A DNA stretch of 64,000 nt. It comes from Paludibacteraceae bacterium (GTDB lineage Bacteria; Bacteroidota; Bacteroidia; Bacteroidales; Paludibacteraceae). The DNA is taken from positions 1 through 64,000 of the forward strand of contig JAFXPK010000035.1 in NCBI GenBank assembly GCA_017527905.1, in the 5' to 3' direction. This document shows, piece after piece, positions 45,667 to 55,402 of the stretch. A program made the translations under genes and the position numbers. The notes under the pieces were generated by a model. The model worked only from the letters and a program-made list of their open reading frames with translations. It was not told the origin of the DNA and did no database searches. Numbering within the stretch: position 1 is the first letter of the stretch; each line of letters opens with the position of its first letter.

Positions 45667-46665
45667 ATGAACATTATGAATAAATCGGAGAAAGACGTCA
45701 ATATGCTGATAGCGTTTGTCGTTTTGTTGGCCATTGTGGCTATTGTGTCCCTGATTGGTATCTTTATGATGAAGCCTGAAAAGGATATCATCCAGGGCGA
45801 GGTGGAGTTTACTGAGTTGCGTATCTCTGGCAAGATACCGGCGAGGATCGATAAGTTCCTTGTGAAGGAGGGCCAATACGTGAAGGAGGGTGACACGCTT
45901 GTTTTGCTGAACAGCCCGGAGATCGAGGCGAAGCTTTCCCAGGCCCGTGCGGCGGAGAAGGCTGCTTCGGCCGTGAACCAGAAGGCTTTGCGCGGGGCGA
46001 GCGAGGAGCAGATCAAGGCCGCCTATGAGTTGTGGCAGAAGGCGCAAGCCGGTCTGGACGTGGCGAAGAAATCCTTTGACCGTGTGCAGGCGCTCTACGA
46101 GAAGGAGGTGGTTCCTGCCCAAAAACGTGACGAGGCGGAGGCTAACTACAAGGCGATGTTGGCGACCGAACAGGCTGCCAAGTCTCAATACGACATGGCT
46201 TTGCGTGGCGCCGACCAAGAGGATAAGGATGCCGCTTTTGCCCAATTGAGAAGGGCGAAGGGCGCTGTCGCTGAGGTCCGCTCATATGTGGAGGAAACGA
46301 TGTTGACCTCCCCAATCTCCGGTAAGATCAGTGAGATATTCCCTCAAAGGGGAGAGTTGGTCGGCTCCGGCGCGCCTATCATGAATGTGATCGATACGGC
46401 GGACGTGTGGGTTACATTCAACCTCAGGGAGAAGGATTTGTCTGAGTTCTCCGAGGGTACGGAGTTCAAGGCTTTTGTCCCTGCCTTGGGTGACAAGGAG
46501 ATCGCATTGAAGGTGAATTACGTGAAGGATATGGGTTCTTTCGCCGCATGGAAAGCTACGAAGGTGACGGGCGAGTTCGATTCCAAGACATTTGAAATCC
46601 GCGCCGTTCCTACGGAGAAGGTTGAAGGATTGGTTTCTGGCATGTCAGTTATCGTGAAACGATGA
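45667..46665 (+). CDS. HlyD family periplasmic adaptor
   Basis: A 332-residue membrane-fusion protein: one N-terminal helix (VNMLIAFVVLLAIVAIVSLIGIFM), the biotinyl-lipoyl-like domain (SGKIPARIDKFLVKEGQYVKEGDTLVLL), a helical hairpin (about 85-195), and the second half of the lipoyl motif (LTSPISGKISEIFPQRGELVGSGAP). It bridges the inner-membrane permease and TolC. Its last 4 nt overlap the next gene's ATG. Confidence 0.93.
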   Translation: MNIMNKSEKDVNMLIAFVVLLAIVAIVSLIGIFMMKPEKDIIQGEVEFTELRISGKIPARIDKFLVKEGQYVKEGDTLVLLNSPEIEAKLSQARAAEKAASAVNQKALRGASEEQIKAAYELWQKAQAGLDVAKKSFDRVQALYEKEVVPAQKRDEAEANYKAMLATEQAAKSQYDMALRGADQEDKDAAFAQLRRAKGAVAEVRSYVEETMLTSPISGKISEIFPQRGELVGSGAPIMNVIDTADVWVTFNLREKDLSEFSEGTEFKAFVPALGDKEIALKVNYVKDMGSFAAWKATKVTGEFDSKTFEIRAVPTEKVEGLVSGMSVIVKR

Positions 46666-47840
46666 ACAATAAATTAGCGTCAAATAAGGTTTGGATGGTC
46701 ATGATGAGGGAGTGGCGGCAGATATTCTCCCGCAAGCTCTACATCGTGTCCATGGTCATCCTGCCGCTCTTCTTCATCGGCTTTTTCCTTACGCTGATGC
46801 AAGACGGGTTGCCGAAGGATCTTCCTGCGGCGGTGGTTGACATGGACCAGTCCTCCGTCTCCCGACGCCTCGTCCGTCAGCTGGACGCTTTCAAGCAGAC
46901 GAAGATCGTCGCCCATGCGAAGGATTTCAGCGAGGCGAGGAAAATGATGCAGCGGGGGGAGATCTATGGCATCTACTATTTGCCGGAGAACTTTGAACGC
47001 GACGTGCTCTCTTTCCGCCAACCTAAGGTCTCCTTCTACACGAGCAACTCCTTTATCGTGGCGGGCTCCATGCTCTTCCGCGACATGAAGACGATCTCCA
47101 TATTGGGCTCCGCCGCTGTGGAACGTGAGTTGAGGCTCGCGAAGGGACAGACGATGGAGCAGGCGATGATCGACCTGCAACCGATCGTGGTGGAAACGCA
47201 TCCGTTGGGGAATCCTCAACTGAACTATGCGGTCTATCTCTGCAACGTCTTGTTGCCGGGTCTGCTGAGCGTGATGATTGTCCTCCTGACGGTCTATGCG
47301 CTGGGTGTGGAGGTGAAAGAGATGCGGTCACGCAAGCTTTTGGACATGGTGGACGACGATATCTTGTCGGTGATGGTGGGTAAGCTCCTGCCATATACGC
47401 TGACGTTCATGTTGATGGCGACATTCTATGACGTCGTCTTGTACCGCTTCATGGGCTTCCCTTGCCATAACGGGTTGCCGAACATGTTGCTGAATAGCCT
47501 TTTGTTGGTACTGGCTTCCCAGTCGTTGGGTGTTTTCCTCTATTCGCTGGTTCCGATCATGAGCATATCGTTGAGCCTTTCGGCCTTCATTACGATGCTC
47601 TCTTTCTCCATCAGCGGCTTTACGTTCCCTGTGGGTGAGATGCCGGGGCTGTTGCAGACATGGGCGAATGTCTTCCCGTTGCGCCATTATTTCCTCATCT
47701 ATGCGAATAATGGACTGAACGGCTATTCTAGCTATTACGTGTGGGGCTCGTACGTCGCCATGTTGCTGTATCTGTTCTTGCCGATACTGGTTTCGATTAG
47801 ACTGCGCAATGTCTACCGTTACGATACGTATAAACCGTGA
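46662..47840 (+). CDS. ABC-2 type permease (first)
   Basis: A 392-residue ABC-2 permease (DrrB/YbhR-like). One N-terminal helix (KLYIVSMVILPLFFIGFFLTL), a long extracytoplasmic domain (about 45-185, AAVVDMDQSSVSRRLVRQLDAF), then five helices (GLLSVMIVLLTVYALGVEV..., FPVGEMPGLLQTWANVFPLRHYF). The TolC-HlyD-permease set resembles YbhFSR-type exporters, but no ATP-binding subunit is encoded near it. Confidence 0.9.
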   Translation: MNNKLASNKVWMVMMREWRQIFSRKLYIVSMVILPLFFIGFFLTLMQDGLPKDLPAAVVDMDQSSVSRRLVRQLDAFKQTKIVAHAKDFSEARKMMQRGEIYGIYYLPENFERDVLSFRQPKVSFYTSNSFIVAGSMLFRDMKTISILGSAAVERELRLAKGQTMEQAMIDLQPIVVETHPLGNPQLNYAVYLCNVLLPGLLSVMIVLLTVYALGVEVKEMRSRKLLDMVDDDILSVMVGKLLPYTLTFMLMATFYDVVLYRFMGFPCHNGLPNMLLNSLLLVLASQSLGVFLYSLVPIMSISLSLSAFITMLSFSISGFTFPVGEMPGLLQTWANVFPLRHYFLIYANNGLNGYSSYYVWGSYVAMLLYLFLPILVSIRLRNVYRYDTYKP

Positions 47841-47891
47841 TTGTGCGTTGTGTGGGTGTTATTAGTGGAAACTGTCAAAGAATAAATTGAT

Positions 47892-49091
47892 ATGAAGATT
47901 ATTCATTACTTTTGGAAACAAGTGAAGGAGGGCTTGGCGGATATATTCGTCGTCTGGCGTGACGAGTTTTCCCTCGTCATCCATGATGCGGCCATATTGA
48001 TGCTTTTCATCGCCGCTCCTTTGCTTTATCCTGTTGTTTATAGCTTGATATATAGCCATGAGGTGGCGCGTGAGGCCAAGATGGTGGTGGTGGATCAATG
48101 CAATTCCCCCGAGACCCGCGAGTTCCGCCGCATGTGCGACGCCACGCCGGACATCGAGGTGGTCGGACTCTGCGCCAATATGCAGGAGGCGCAAGAGGCG
48201 TTGCGTAGGAGGGAGGCGTATGGTATCATGGTCTTCCCGAGAAACTTTTCCAGCGCCTTGGCGAATAAGGAGCATGCCTATGTGCAGCTCTACTCCGACA
48301 TGAGCAGTCTGCTCTACTATAAGTGTTTCCTCCTCAACCTGACGGAGGTCTCTTTGAAGATGAACAAGGATATACAGATTCAGGATATGAGCAACGCTAC
48401 GGGAAGGGAGGAGGAAATCGCCACGACTCCGATAGAGTATGAGGAGGTCGCTTTCTTCAACCCGAAGAGCGGTTTCGCCAGCTTCCTGATCCCCGGCTTC
48501 CTGATGCTTTTGATACAGCAGACGATGATCATTGGTATTTGCGCCTTGGCGGGTAGTATCTACGACAAGAAACAGTATCATGTGCTGGAACCTATCATGC
48601 GCCATAAGCGTGGTTCGTTCAGAATCATTTTCGGTAAGGCTTTGTGCTACATGATGTTCTACGGACTGATGAGCGCTTACCTGCTTTGGGTGATTCCTTG
48701 GATGTTCAACTTGCCGCGCATGGGTGACCCTTGGAATATCGTCGCCTTCATGTTGCCGTACCTTGCCGCATGTATCTTCTTCGGCATGTCCGTCAGCGTC
48801 TTCATCAAGGAGAAGGAGACAGCCTACGTGTTGATCGTGGCCTCATCGCTCATCTTCTTGTTCATCTCCGGACTCTCCTGGCCGGCCGCCGCCGTGCCTT
48901 GGTATTGGAAGGCGCTCAGCTACTTCTTCCCGTCCACTTTCGGGTTGCAGGGCTTTGTGAAGATCAATACGATGGGTGCGACGATTCCTGACCTGCAGAC
49001 GGAGGGCATCGGACTGATCGTGCAGATATGTGTCTATTTCTTGCTCTCCACGCTCGTTTATCGCTATAGGGTGATGAAGGCGTGCGCGTAG
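47892..49091 (+). CDS. ABC-2 type permease (second)
   Basis: A 399-residue ABC-2 permease, homologous in layout to the preceding one: N-terminal helix (AAILMLFIAAPLLYPVVYSLIY), extracytoplasmic domain (about 50-215) with MVVVDQCNSPETREFRRM, then five helices, with the motif FISGLSWPAAAVPWYWKALSYFFPSTFGL near the C-terminus. It follows the first permease by 51 nt. Presumably the two form a heterodimeric membrane channel. Confidence 0.9.
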   Translation: MKIIHYFWKQVKEGLADIFVVWRDEFSLVIHDAAILMLFIAAPLLYPVVYSLIYSHEVAREAKMVVVDQCNSPETREFRRMCDATPDIEVVGLCANMQEAQEALRRREAYGIMVFPRNFSSALANKEHAYVQLYSDMSSLLYYKCFLLNLTEVSLKMNKDIQIQDMSNATGREEEIATTPIEYEEVAFFNPKSGFASFLIPGFLMLLIQQTMIIGICALAGSIYDKKQYHVLEPIMRHKRGSFRIIFGKALCYMMFYGLMSAYLLWVIPWMFNLPRMGDPWNIVAFMLPYLAACIFFGMSVSVFIKEKETAYVLIVASSLIFLFISGLSWPAAAVPWYWKALSYFFPSTFGLQGFVKINTMGATIPDLQTEGIGLIVQICVYFLLSTLVYRYRVMKACA

Positions 49092-49117
49092 GAAACAAAC
49101 ATTGCGGATAGAAAATC

Positions 49118-49165
49118 AGGCAGGTTTATAGATCGGTTACGGCTATGGACCTGCCTTCTTGTTTT
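49118..49165 (+). terminator. terminator of the efflux operon
   Basis: AGGCAGGT (49118-49125) pairs with ACCTGCCT (49149-49156), followed by TCTTGTTTTTT. It lies between the second permease and the converging aroE. Confidence 0.75.
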
Positions 49166-49912
49166 TTATTTCTCCCTCTTCCCCCAGATCTCCCAAGCGG
49201 CGATGGCTTGTCCGTGGAGCATTTCCAGGCCGTTTTTGGTGGTGGCTCCTTGCTCCTTCGCTTTTTGGCAGAGAAGTGTCACCTCAGGGTTGTAGATGAG
49301 GTCGTAGACCAGATGCTCGGATGTGAGTAGATTCGTCGGGAATGGAGGCATTTCGTCCACATGCGGGAAGGTGCCCGCCGGGGTGCAGTTCACGATGAGT
49401 TTATGGCTGGCGACCACCTCTTGGGTGAGTTCCTCGTAGGTGAGCATGCCGTCTCTGTGTTGCCTGGAGACGAGTTGAGGCTCGATGCCCAACCTCTTCA
49501 GGATGAATAAGATCGCCTTGGATGCCCCGCCCGTTCCGAGCACTAAAGCCTGTTTGTGGCAGGGCCGTAGTAGTGGTTTAATTGAGTTCTCGAAGCCGAT
49601 GGCGTCCGTGTTGAATCCTTTCAGGGAGAGTCCCCCGTTTCTCCTGTTGATTTGTATCGTGTTGACGGCGCCAATGGCCCGTGCTGTTTCGTCCAACTCA
49701 TCGAGGTAGGGCATGACGACCTCCTTGTAGGGGATGGTGACGTTCAGTCCGCAGAGCCCGTCCGTTTGGATGAGCTTGGTGAAGTCCTCTATCTCAGGTA
49801 ACTCGAAAAGGTCGTATCGAGCGTCGATTCCTTCGTTGGCGAATTTCTCCGTGAAGAAACGCTTGGAGAAGGAGTGAACCAGCGTCTTGCCGATTAAGCC
49901 ATATCTTTCCAT
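49166..49912 (-). CDS. aroE: shikimate dehydrogenase
   Basis: A 248-residue NADP enzyme that reduces 3-dehydroshikimate. The catalytic Lys lies in NVTIPYKEVVMPYLD, Asp in KGFNTDAIGF and the Rossmann loop in LVLGTGGASKAI. The short length is common in Bacteroidetes. It feeds chorismate, and so the trp operon of this window. It starts 1 nt after the upstream gene's stop region. Confidence 0.93.
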   Translation of the reverse strand: MERYGLIGKTLVHSFSKRFFTEKFANEGIDARYDLFELPEIEDFTKLIQTDGLCGLNVTIPYKEVVMPYLDELDETARAIGAVNTIQINRRNGGLSLKGFNTDAIGFENSIKPLLRPCHKQALVLGTGGASKAILFILKRLGIEPQLVSRQHRDGMLTYEELTQEVVASHKLIVNCTPAGTFPHVDEMPPFPTNLLTSEHLVYDLIYNPEVTLLCQKAKEQGATTKNGLEMLHGQAIAAWEIWGKREK

Positions 49913-49913
49913 C

Positions 49914-50690
49914 CTATTTTTTCTTCTTTGGGTTGATGATATCCTCTATTTGAGGCATTGCTTCGCTGATGATGAGGGTGCAGGTGTCTTTGCCTGTCTC
50001 GAAATAAAACGTGTCTTTGGCTAAATTCATTTCGACCCTTGCCTCCTTGTATAGGAAAAAGATGGTGGATAAGCCAGTCATCTTCTGCGTCTTGTATTTA
50101 GGCTCACCCTTGAATCCTTCGTCGTATGTGTAGATGTCCACCGAGCCGATGCTCTTTATCTCTCCAGGTAAGATCGTGTCAGCCGATCGTGTCATGTTCT
50201 CTCCCGAAGTCAGTTTCAGATGGGAGGTGGAGAAGATGGTGTCCTGCAGTTCATTTTTGATGGCGTAGGTGTAGTCGTTTTGGAGGGAGAGGACGAGGTG
50301 TTCGTCCGTGATGTCCAATTGGTAGACGCCTATGCCGTTTATATCCTCGGGACCTTTCCACTTCTTGCGGAAAGAGAGTTCCTCGGAGAGAATGGTGCGG
50401 TCTGTGTTGCTGGCGGTTAGCGCATCCACTTTGTAGAGGTTGACGCTGGTCTCAATGTCCCACACCCCCTTGCCGGGTACTTCGTCGCGTTGGGCGATGG
50501 TCACGCTGTCGCCTTGGGCCATCCTCAACTCTGAGTAGGTGGAACTTCCCTCGATATGGTATACAACCGTCAGCGAGTCCTCCATTGTTGTCTTGTTGGT
50601 GATGACATATTGGTAGTTTTGTTCACCTTCCTTGCATCCGAGGAGGAGGATCGCCAGCAATGCGAAGAGAGAGAGTTTCTTTCGTGTCAT
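49914..50690 (-). CDS. lipoprotein of unknown function
   Basis: A 258-residue lipoprotein with lipobox LLLGC (Cys 19). The mature part is beta-rich (NYQYVITNKTTMEDSLTVVYHIEGSS..., LSLQNDYTYAIKNELQDTIFSTSHLKLTSGE) and ends in KKKK. No domain was recognised. It lies between a TPR protein and aroE with almost no spacing (1 nt on each side), so translation is probably coupled. Confidence 0.8.
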   Translation of the reverse strand: MTRKKLSLFALLAILLLGCKEGEQNYQYVITNKTTMEDSLTVVYHIEGSSTYSELRMAQGDSVTIAQRDEVPGKGVWDIETSVNLYKVDALTASNTDRTILSEELSFRKKWKGPEDINGIGVYQLDITDEHLVLSLQNDYTYAIKNELQDTIFSTSHLKLTSGENMTRSADTILPGEIKSIGSVDIYTYDEGFKGEPKYKTQKMTGLSTIFFLYKEARVEMNLAKDTFYFETGKDTCTLIISEAMPQIEDIINPKKKK

Positions 50691-50691
50691 A

Positions 50692-52086
50692 TTATAAACC
50701 GATGTTTTTTAGTTTTATATCGTCCATCGCCTCCGGGCATATCTCGAAGAAGGCCTTGAGTGTCTGGTCGTTGGTGGTGCGAGACTCTTTCAGGTATTTG
50801 ACGCACAGCTCGTAGTCCCCTTTTTTGTAGAATACGATGGCCAACAGGAGAGGCATTCCCGAGATGTCTCTTTGGAGCATCTGTGCTTGTTGGTAATAGT
50901 GGAGGGCGATGTCGTACTCTCCGCTGTCGACGTAGAGGTTGCCCAAAGCGACGTACACATCCACTTGCGTCGGGTTGATTTCCAGGGCGCGGTTGTAACA
51001 TCTGATCGCCTCTTGTTGCCGGTCTAAGTAGACCAATGTCTCCGCTTTCTGGAACCATAGGTCGCTGTTCTCCCTGTTGAGCCGGATAGCCTCCTCGATG
51101 TGATGGAGCGCTTCCTCGTATCGTTCCAGTTCGATTTCGCAGGCGCAGAGTCCGGATAGCGCTTCTGTGTTCTCCCCGTCGATGTCCAATGCCTTTTGGT
51201 ATAGTTTCTCCGCATTGGCGAAATCATTCAGCTTCTCGTAGCATTCGCCGATGAGGATATAGTTGCCTGCGCTTTCGCCCGTCAGGTCGGTGTACTCCTC
51301 GTAGGCTTCGATGGCTTCCTGGTATCGTTCGCACAGGAAGAGTGCGTTCGCCTTTTGAAGTAGCGACTGGAAGTCTGTCGGGGTGATCGTGTAGGCGTAG
51401 TCATAAGCCTCTATGGATTCCGCGTATCGCTCCTCGTAGAAGAGTAGTTGCCCGGTGTTGAACCAAGCCTCGTTGGAGTAGGGGGTAAGGTCGAGGATAC
51501 GGTTGTATGTCTCGATGGCCTTGTCGTATTCGCTCTTTTGCTCGTAGCTGAATGCTTGCTCGAAAAGCGTGTCCGTGTTGTTCTTGTCGATGGCGTATGC
51601 CTTGTCGAGGAAATAGAGCGCGTCGTCGTAACGTCCGTTGTCGTTCAGGGCGTAGGCGATATTCAGGAATGTGCAGGCGTCGTCGTTTCCGGCGTTCCTT
51701 TCCATTCCCTTGAATATGTGCATGGCTTCATCCACCAGTCCTTTCCTCAGGTAGATTTCCCCCTTGAGGAGGGCTGCGTCTTCATCGGCGGAGTCGATTG
51801 TCTGTATGTAGTCGATGATGGAGATGGCCTCTTTCGTCTTGCCCGTGTCTGCGTATAGTCTGGCTTGTTTGACCAGAAGTGAGGTGCTGTTAGGGTGCAG
51901 TTTCCTGCCGTATTGGACAGCGTTCATCGCCTCTTCGGTCTTGGCGTCGTCCATGTAGTGGTTGATGATGGTCTCCAACTCGTCCACTTCGAAATAGCCG
52001 ACTCCTTCTCCCTTGATGAAGTTTTCGTATCTTCCGACCACCTCGTCTTCATGTTTTCGTATGTTTGGATTTCTGTCCCTTTTCAT
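50692..52086 (-). CDS. TPR repeat protein
   Basis: A 464-residue soluble protein with no signal peptide, composed of about ten TPR units (for example EAWFNTGQLLFYEERYAESIEAYDYAYTITPTDFQSLLQKANAL). The longer frame to 52185 is rejected because ATG 52086 (MKRDRNPNIRKHE) gives the natural start and the sequence before it is AT-rich leader. It is a cytosolic scaffold; partner unknown. First gene of an operon with a lipoprotein and aroE. Confidence 0.9.
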   Translation of the reverse strand: MKRDRNPNIRKHEDEVVGRYENFIKGEGVGYFEVDELETIINHYMDDAKTEEAMNAVQYGRKLHPNSTSLLVKQARLYADTGKTKEAISIIDYIQTIDSADEDAALLKGEIYLRKGLVDEAMHIFKGMERNAGNDDACTFLNIAYALNDNGRYDDALYFLDKAYAIDKNNTDTLFEQAFSYEQKSEYDKAIETYNRILDLTPYSNEAWFNTGQLLFYEERYAESIEAYDYAYTITPTDFQSLLQKANALFLCERYQEAIEAYEEYTDLTGESAGNYILIGECYEKLNDFANAEKLYQKALDIDGENTEALSGLCACEIELERYEEALHHIEEAIRLNRENSDLWFQKAETLVYLDRQQEAIRCYNRALEINPTQVDVYVALGNLYVDSGEYDIALHYYQQAQMLQRDISGMPLLLAIVFYKKGDYELCVKYLKESRTTNDQTLKAFFEICPEAMDDIKLKNIGL

Positions 52087-52254
52087 AGGAAATGGTTTTT
52101 CGCTTCGTTGAAACCATATATCATGCGCGAAAGTAAGATATGTGTCTCTATTTTTTATTATTGTATCGGAAAAACTTATTAACATTCTTTTGATGGTATT
52201 GTATAGAACATTATTTTTGTGGTGATTTTCGAGTAGAAGTTTTGCGAAGTTTGT

Positions 52255-52262
52255 TAACTTTG
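52255..52262 (+). promoter_or_regulatory. -7 box of FGE-like gene
   Basis: TAACTTTG is an exact TAnnTTTG with no TTG at -33. It would give a leader of about 105 nt before the ATG at 52377, long enough for regulation, but no structure was recognised there. Confidence 0.5.
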
Positions 52263-52376
52263 TGGGATTTATGCGGACTTCTGTGAAGATGTACGTTTGA
52301 AAAGTAGTGAGAGAAGGGAGGAGCGATTCTTCCGTAGTGATGTGAATTTTAACAATTTAATAACAATAAAGAGTTC

Positions 52377-53972
52377 ATGAGAAGGTTTTATTTAACGATG
52401 CTGACGATGTTGATGTCGGCGGCTGCCCTTTGGGGAGAGGCTCAGACAGGGGTGCTGACTGGGACCATCTCCGGTAAGGAGAAATATGCGGCAGGTAAGA
52501 ACAGTTATCTAATGGATGGGTATGACGTGAATGTGGCGTACAAGGTTGTGATGGGTGCGCCGGTTTGCACTGCAAACATGACGTGGACCCGCCATAACAA
52601 CTATGCGGTGAAGTCCAGGAAAATCGCATACGCACAATTGGCTGAATACCCTGATTTGAAGGCTCGTTATGATTTAATCACTCCTAAATCGGTGGAGTGC
52701 ACTTATACAATCATGTTCTATTCCGAGAACTCGAAGGCATACATCGCTTCCGCAAAGACGAAGACTGTCCTCACATTGTTGGAGAAGGCGGGTGCTACGG
52801 TTTCCCCTTCCATTCCTGAGAACTTGTCTTGGAAGGAGTCTTTCACGGATGTGGTGATCGGACAGCAGGATGCGAAGAAACCGGGTGTTGTCATCCCTAA
52901 TGCGGCGTTGGAGGAGTTCTTCAAGAGTTCTAGGATCACGTCGGGCAAGTTGGACCCTAAGGCTCCGGGTTTCGCTTACATAGGTAGTATCCAGAGAATC
53001 TTCAGAGAGGCTACTAGAATCGATTTGGTGAACACTTCGGTGACGGTTAAGTGGAACGATGAGGACTACAACTTCATCTCCGAGGAGTATGGAAAGAGAA
53101 AATTGGCTGAGTCTTACCTCGCTAAGAAGGATACAATCAATGCTGTGAAGACTTACACGAGCAACAGGAAACGTGAGATTCCGGTGAGTGTGAACGCTCC
53201 GTTCTTCTGGAGAACCACTTCCGTTCCTTACGAGGTTTGCTTGGACGCTATCTCTACGGGTGACGAGCTCTACGCTCAGCAGAAGTGGGACGAGGCGTTG
53301 CCTTTTTATCAGAAGGCGGCTAAGTCTGACGAGAAATTCGCTTACCCGGCTAACCGTGTGGCGAAGATCCAGAAATACATGGAATATAAGTCTAACAGAA
53401 ACGTACGCGACCTTGAGTTGATTTTCGTCGAGGGAACTGGCGGAATGAAGTCCTTCTACATGGGTAAGACTGAGGTTACGCAGAAGCAATGGATGCGCGT
53501 GATGCATACGAATCCTTCCAAGTTCGGCATGAGAGGCAACGGTGACGCTCCTGTCGAGAATGTCACTTGGGAAGAGGCTTTGGAGTTCGTGAAGAGATTG
53601 AGCGCCGAGACGGGCATGAAGTTCCGTTTGCCTCGTGCGGACGAGTGGATGTACGCCGCTAAGGGTGGTAAGATGGCCATCAACACACAGTTCAGCGGTA
53701 GCGACAACTTGAGCGACGTGGCTTGGTGCGCATACAACTCTGAGGAGAAGACCCACAAGGTGGGCGAGAAGACTCCTAACGAGTTGGGTATCTTCGATAT
53801 GACGGGTAACGTCAGCGAGTGGGTGGCTGATTCATATGACAAGGATAACCGTTACGTGAAGGGCGGTTCTTGGTCTGACGATGCGGCTAACTGCGTGATG
53901 ACCGCCGACGAGAAGAGGTCTCCGAAGTACAAGAGTGGTAACATCGGTTTCCGTGTGTGCCAGGACGAATAA
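52377..53972 (+). CDS. secreted FGE-fold (SUMF1/PvdO-like) protein
   Basis: A 531-residue protein with a signal peptide (MRRFYLTMLTMLMSAAALWG), an unrecognised middle region (about 40-330), and an FGE-sulfatase domain at the end (about 345-531): YMGKTEVTQKQWMRVM, PVENVTWEEALEFVKRLSAETGMKFRLPRADEWMYAAKGG, GNVSEWVADSY, RYVKGGSW and IGFRVCQDE. The catalytic cysteine pair of true formylglycine-generating enzymes is not evident, so it is likely a non-catalytic, structural member as in GldK/GldJ-like proteins. It precedes a WG-repeat gene by 30 nt and may act with it. Confidence 0.85.
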   Translation: MRRFYLTMLTMLMSAAALWGEAQTGVLTGTISGKEKYAAGKNSYLMDGYDVNVAYKVVMGAPVCTANMTWTRHNNYAVKSRKIAYAQLAEYPDLKARYDLITPKSVECTYTIMFYSENSKAYIASAKTKTVLTLLEKAGATVSPSIPENLSWKESFTDVVIGQQDAKKPGVVIPNAALEEFFKSSRITSGKLDPKAPGFAYIGSIQRIFREATRIDLVNTSVTVKWNDEDYNFISEEYGKRKLAESYLAKKDTINAVKTYTSNRKREIPVSVNAPFFWRTTSVPYEVCLDAISTGDELYAQQKWDEALPFYQKAAKSDEKFAYPANRVAKIQKYMEYKSNRNVRDLELIFVEGTGGMKSFYMGKTEVTQKQWMRVMHTNPSKFGMRGNGDAPVENVTWEEALEFVKRLSAETGMKFRLPRADEWMYAAKGGKMAINTQFSGSDNLSDVAWCAYNSEEKTHKVGEKTPNELGIFDMTGNVSEWVADSYDKDNRYVKGGSWSDDAANCVMTADEKRSPKYKSGNIGFRVCQDE

Positions 53973-54002
53973 TCAATGTGTAAAAAATAATATTAGGATA
54001 TA

Positions 54003-55382
54003 ATGAAAAAGATAGTATTGTTTTTCATGATGGCAAGCGCCTCTTTGATGGTGTTCGCCGACAATAAAAATATAAGCAAGGAGGAGTCCCTTGCTCGCAA
54101 GAACTATTTCAAGGCTGTGGATTATTTCGAGGCTGGTGACGCTAAGTCCGCACTCAAATACATCGACATGGCGGAGAAGGCATTGAATAAGTCCAATGCG
54201 CGCTTGAGCTACGTGAAGGCTAAGGCTTTGTACCAACAAGGCGATTTGGTCGAGACCCAAAAGGCTTGCTCCAAGTATTTCTCTTCCAACCCTATGCAAG
54301 ACAATGGTTATTTCGAGATGACTAAGATCCTCGATGATGTGACGACGCAATTGAATGCCGCCGCCGCTCAACGTAGGGAAGAGGCTGCCGCTCAACGTGA
54401 AGCTCAAATCGAGGCTGCCGCTCGCGCGGAGGCTGAGGCAAAGGAGAAAGCTGACGTGTTGGCTTCTGCCGCTGAACGTCGCGCGAAGGATGCGGAGAAC
54501 CAAGCTGCCATCGAGGCGAAGATCGCGGATGAGTTCAAGACGGTTCAGTCTAAGAACAGCAAGGATGCTTATCAACAATTCATCTACACTTATCCTTCCA
54601 GCAAGACTGCCGCTGTGGCTAAGGCTGAGATGTTGAAGAAGTGGCCTGCTCCTGTTCGTGTGATGAGAAAGAACAAGTATGGTTACCAGAAAGGCAACGA
54701 TTTGGTCATCAAGGCTAAATATGACAACGCTTCCGAGTTCAGCGAGGGCCTCGCTCGTGTCGGAAAGGCTAACAAGTATGGTTATGTCAATGAGGAGGGC
54801 AAGGAAATCGTTCCTATCCAATTCACTGCGGCTAGCAACTTCAGCTATGGTTTCGCTGCTGTGAAGTTGGATGAGGGTAATTGTTACTTCATCGACAAGA
54901 CGGGTAAGAAGTTGGACGACCAAGTATATTCTGACGCAAGGGCTTTCAACGAAGGTTTGGCTCCTGTTCAGGCGAAGGACAGCTACCTCTACGGTTTCAT
55001 CGACACGAAGGGTAACACGGCTATCGAACCTAAGTTCAACAACGTGTCTTGGTTCTATGAGGGACTTGCGGCTGTTTGCAAGAACGTCGGCGGTGCTAAG
55101 CGCTACGCTTACATCAACAAGGACGGAAAGACCATCACAGACTTCGTCTTCGAGGAGGCTAAGGACTTCCAGAACGGTGTGGCTCGTGTGAAGTCTAACG
55201 GTAAGTTCGGTCTTATCGATAAGTTCGGTGCTCCTATCACGGAGTGCATGTACGACTATATCTCCGACTTCGCTAATGACGGCTATGCTCTCGCTAAGAA
55301 GAACAACATCAAGATCTTCTTGGATAGAGAGGGTAACTCTTGGGCGAAGGTTAACGGTAAGTATGTGGAGGTTAAGTTCTAA
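54003..55382 (+). CDS. secreted WG-repeat protein with coiled coil
   Basis: A 459-residue protein. The signal peptide (MKKIVLFFMMASASLMVFA) is followed by a TPR-like helical region (about 25-110), an Ala/Glu/Arg coiled coil (about 115-175, AAAQRREEAAAQREAQIEAAARAEAEAK), and six or so WG-type beta repeats (about 215-459) such as KYGYVNEEGKEIVPIQFTAAS and YGFIDTKGNTAIEPKFNNVSWFYEGLA. WG repeats are a Bacteroidetes-abundant propeller-like module of unknown ligand. It is co-directional with the FGE-like gene. Confidence 0.88.
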   Translation: MKKIVLFFMMASASLMVFADNKNISKEESLARKNYFKAVDYFEAGDAKSALKYIDMAEKALNKSNARLSYVKAKALYQQGDLVETQKACSKYFSSNPMQDNGYFEMTKILDDVTTQLNAAAAQRREEAAAQREAQIEAAARAEAEAKEKADVLASAAERRAKDAENQAAIEAKIADEFKTVQSKNSKDAYQQFIYTYPSSKTAAVAKAEMLKKWPAPVRVMRKNKYGYQKGNDLVIKAKYDNASEFSEGLARVGKANKYGYVNEEGKEIVPIQFTAASNFSYGFAAVKLDEGNCYFIDKTGKKLDDQVYSDARAFNEGLAPVQAKDSYLYGFIDTKGNTAIEPKFNNVSWFYEGLAAVCKNVGGAKRYAYINKDGKTITDFVFEEAKDFQNGVARVKSNGKFGLIDKFGAPITECMYDYISDFANDGYALAKKNNIKIFLDREGNSWAKVNGKYVEVKF

Positions 55383-55402
55383 GGAATTATAAGTTAGAAA
55401 GG

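Noticed and set aside
52674..53756. 360-codon minus-strand ORF antisense to the FGE-like gene
   Set aside because: Shadow; Arg/Leu/Ser-rich composition and no start context.
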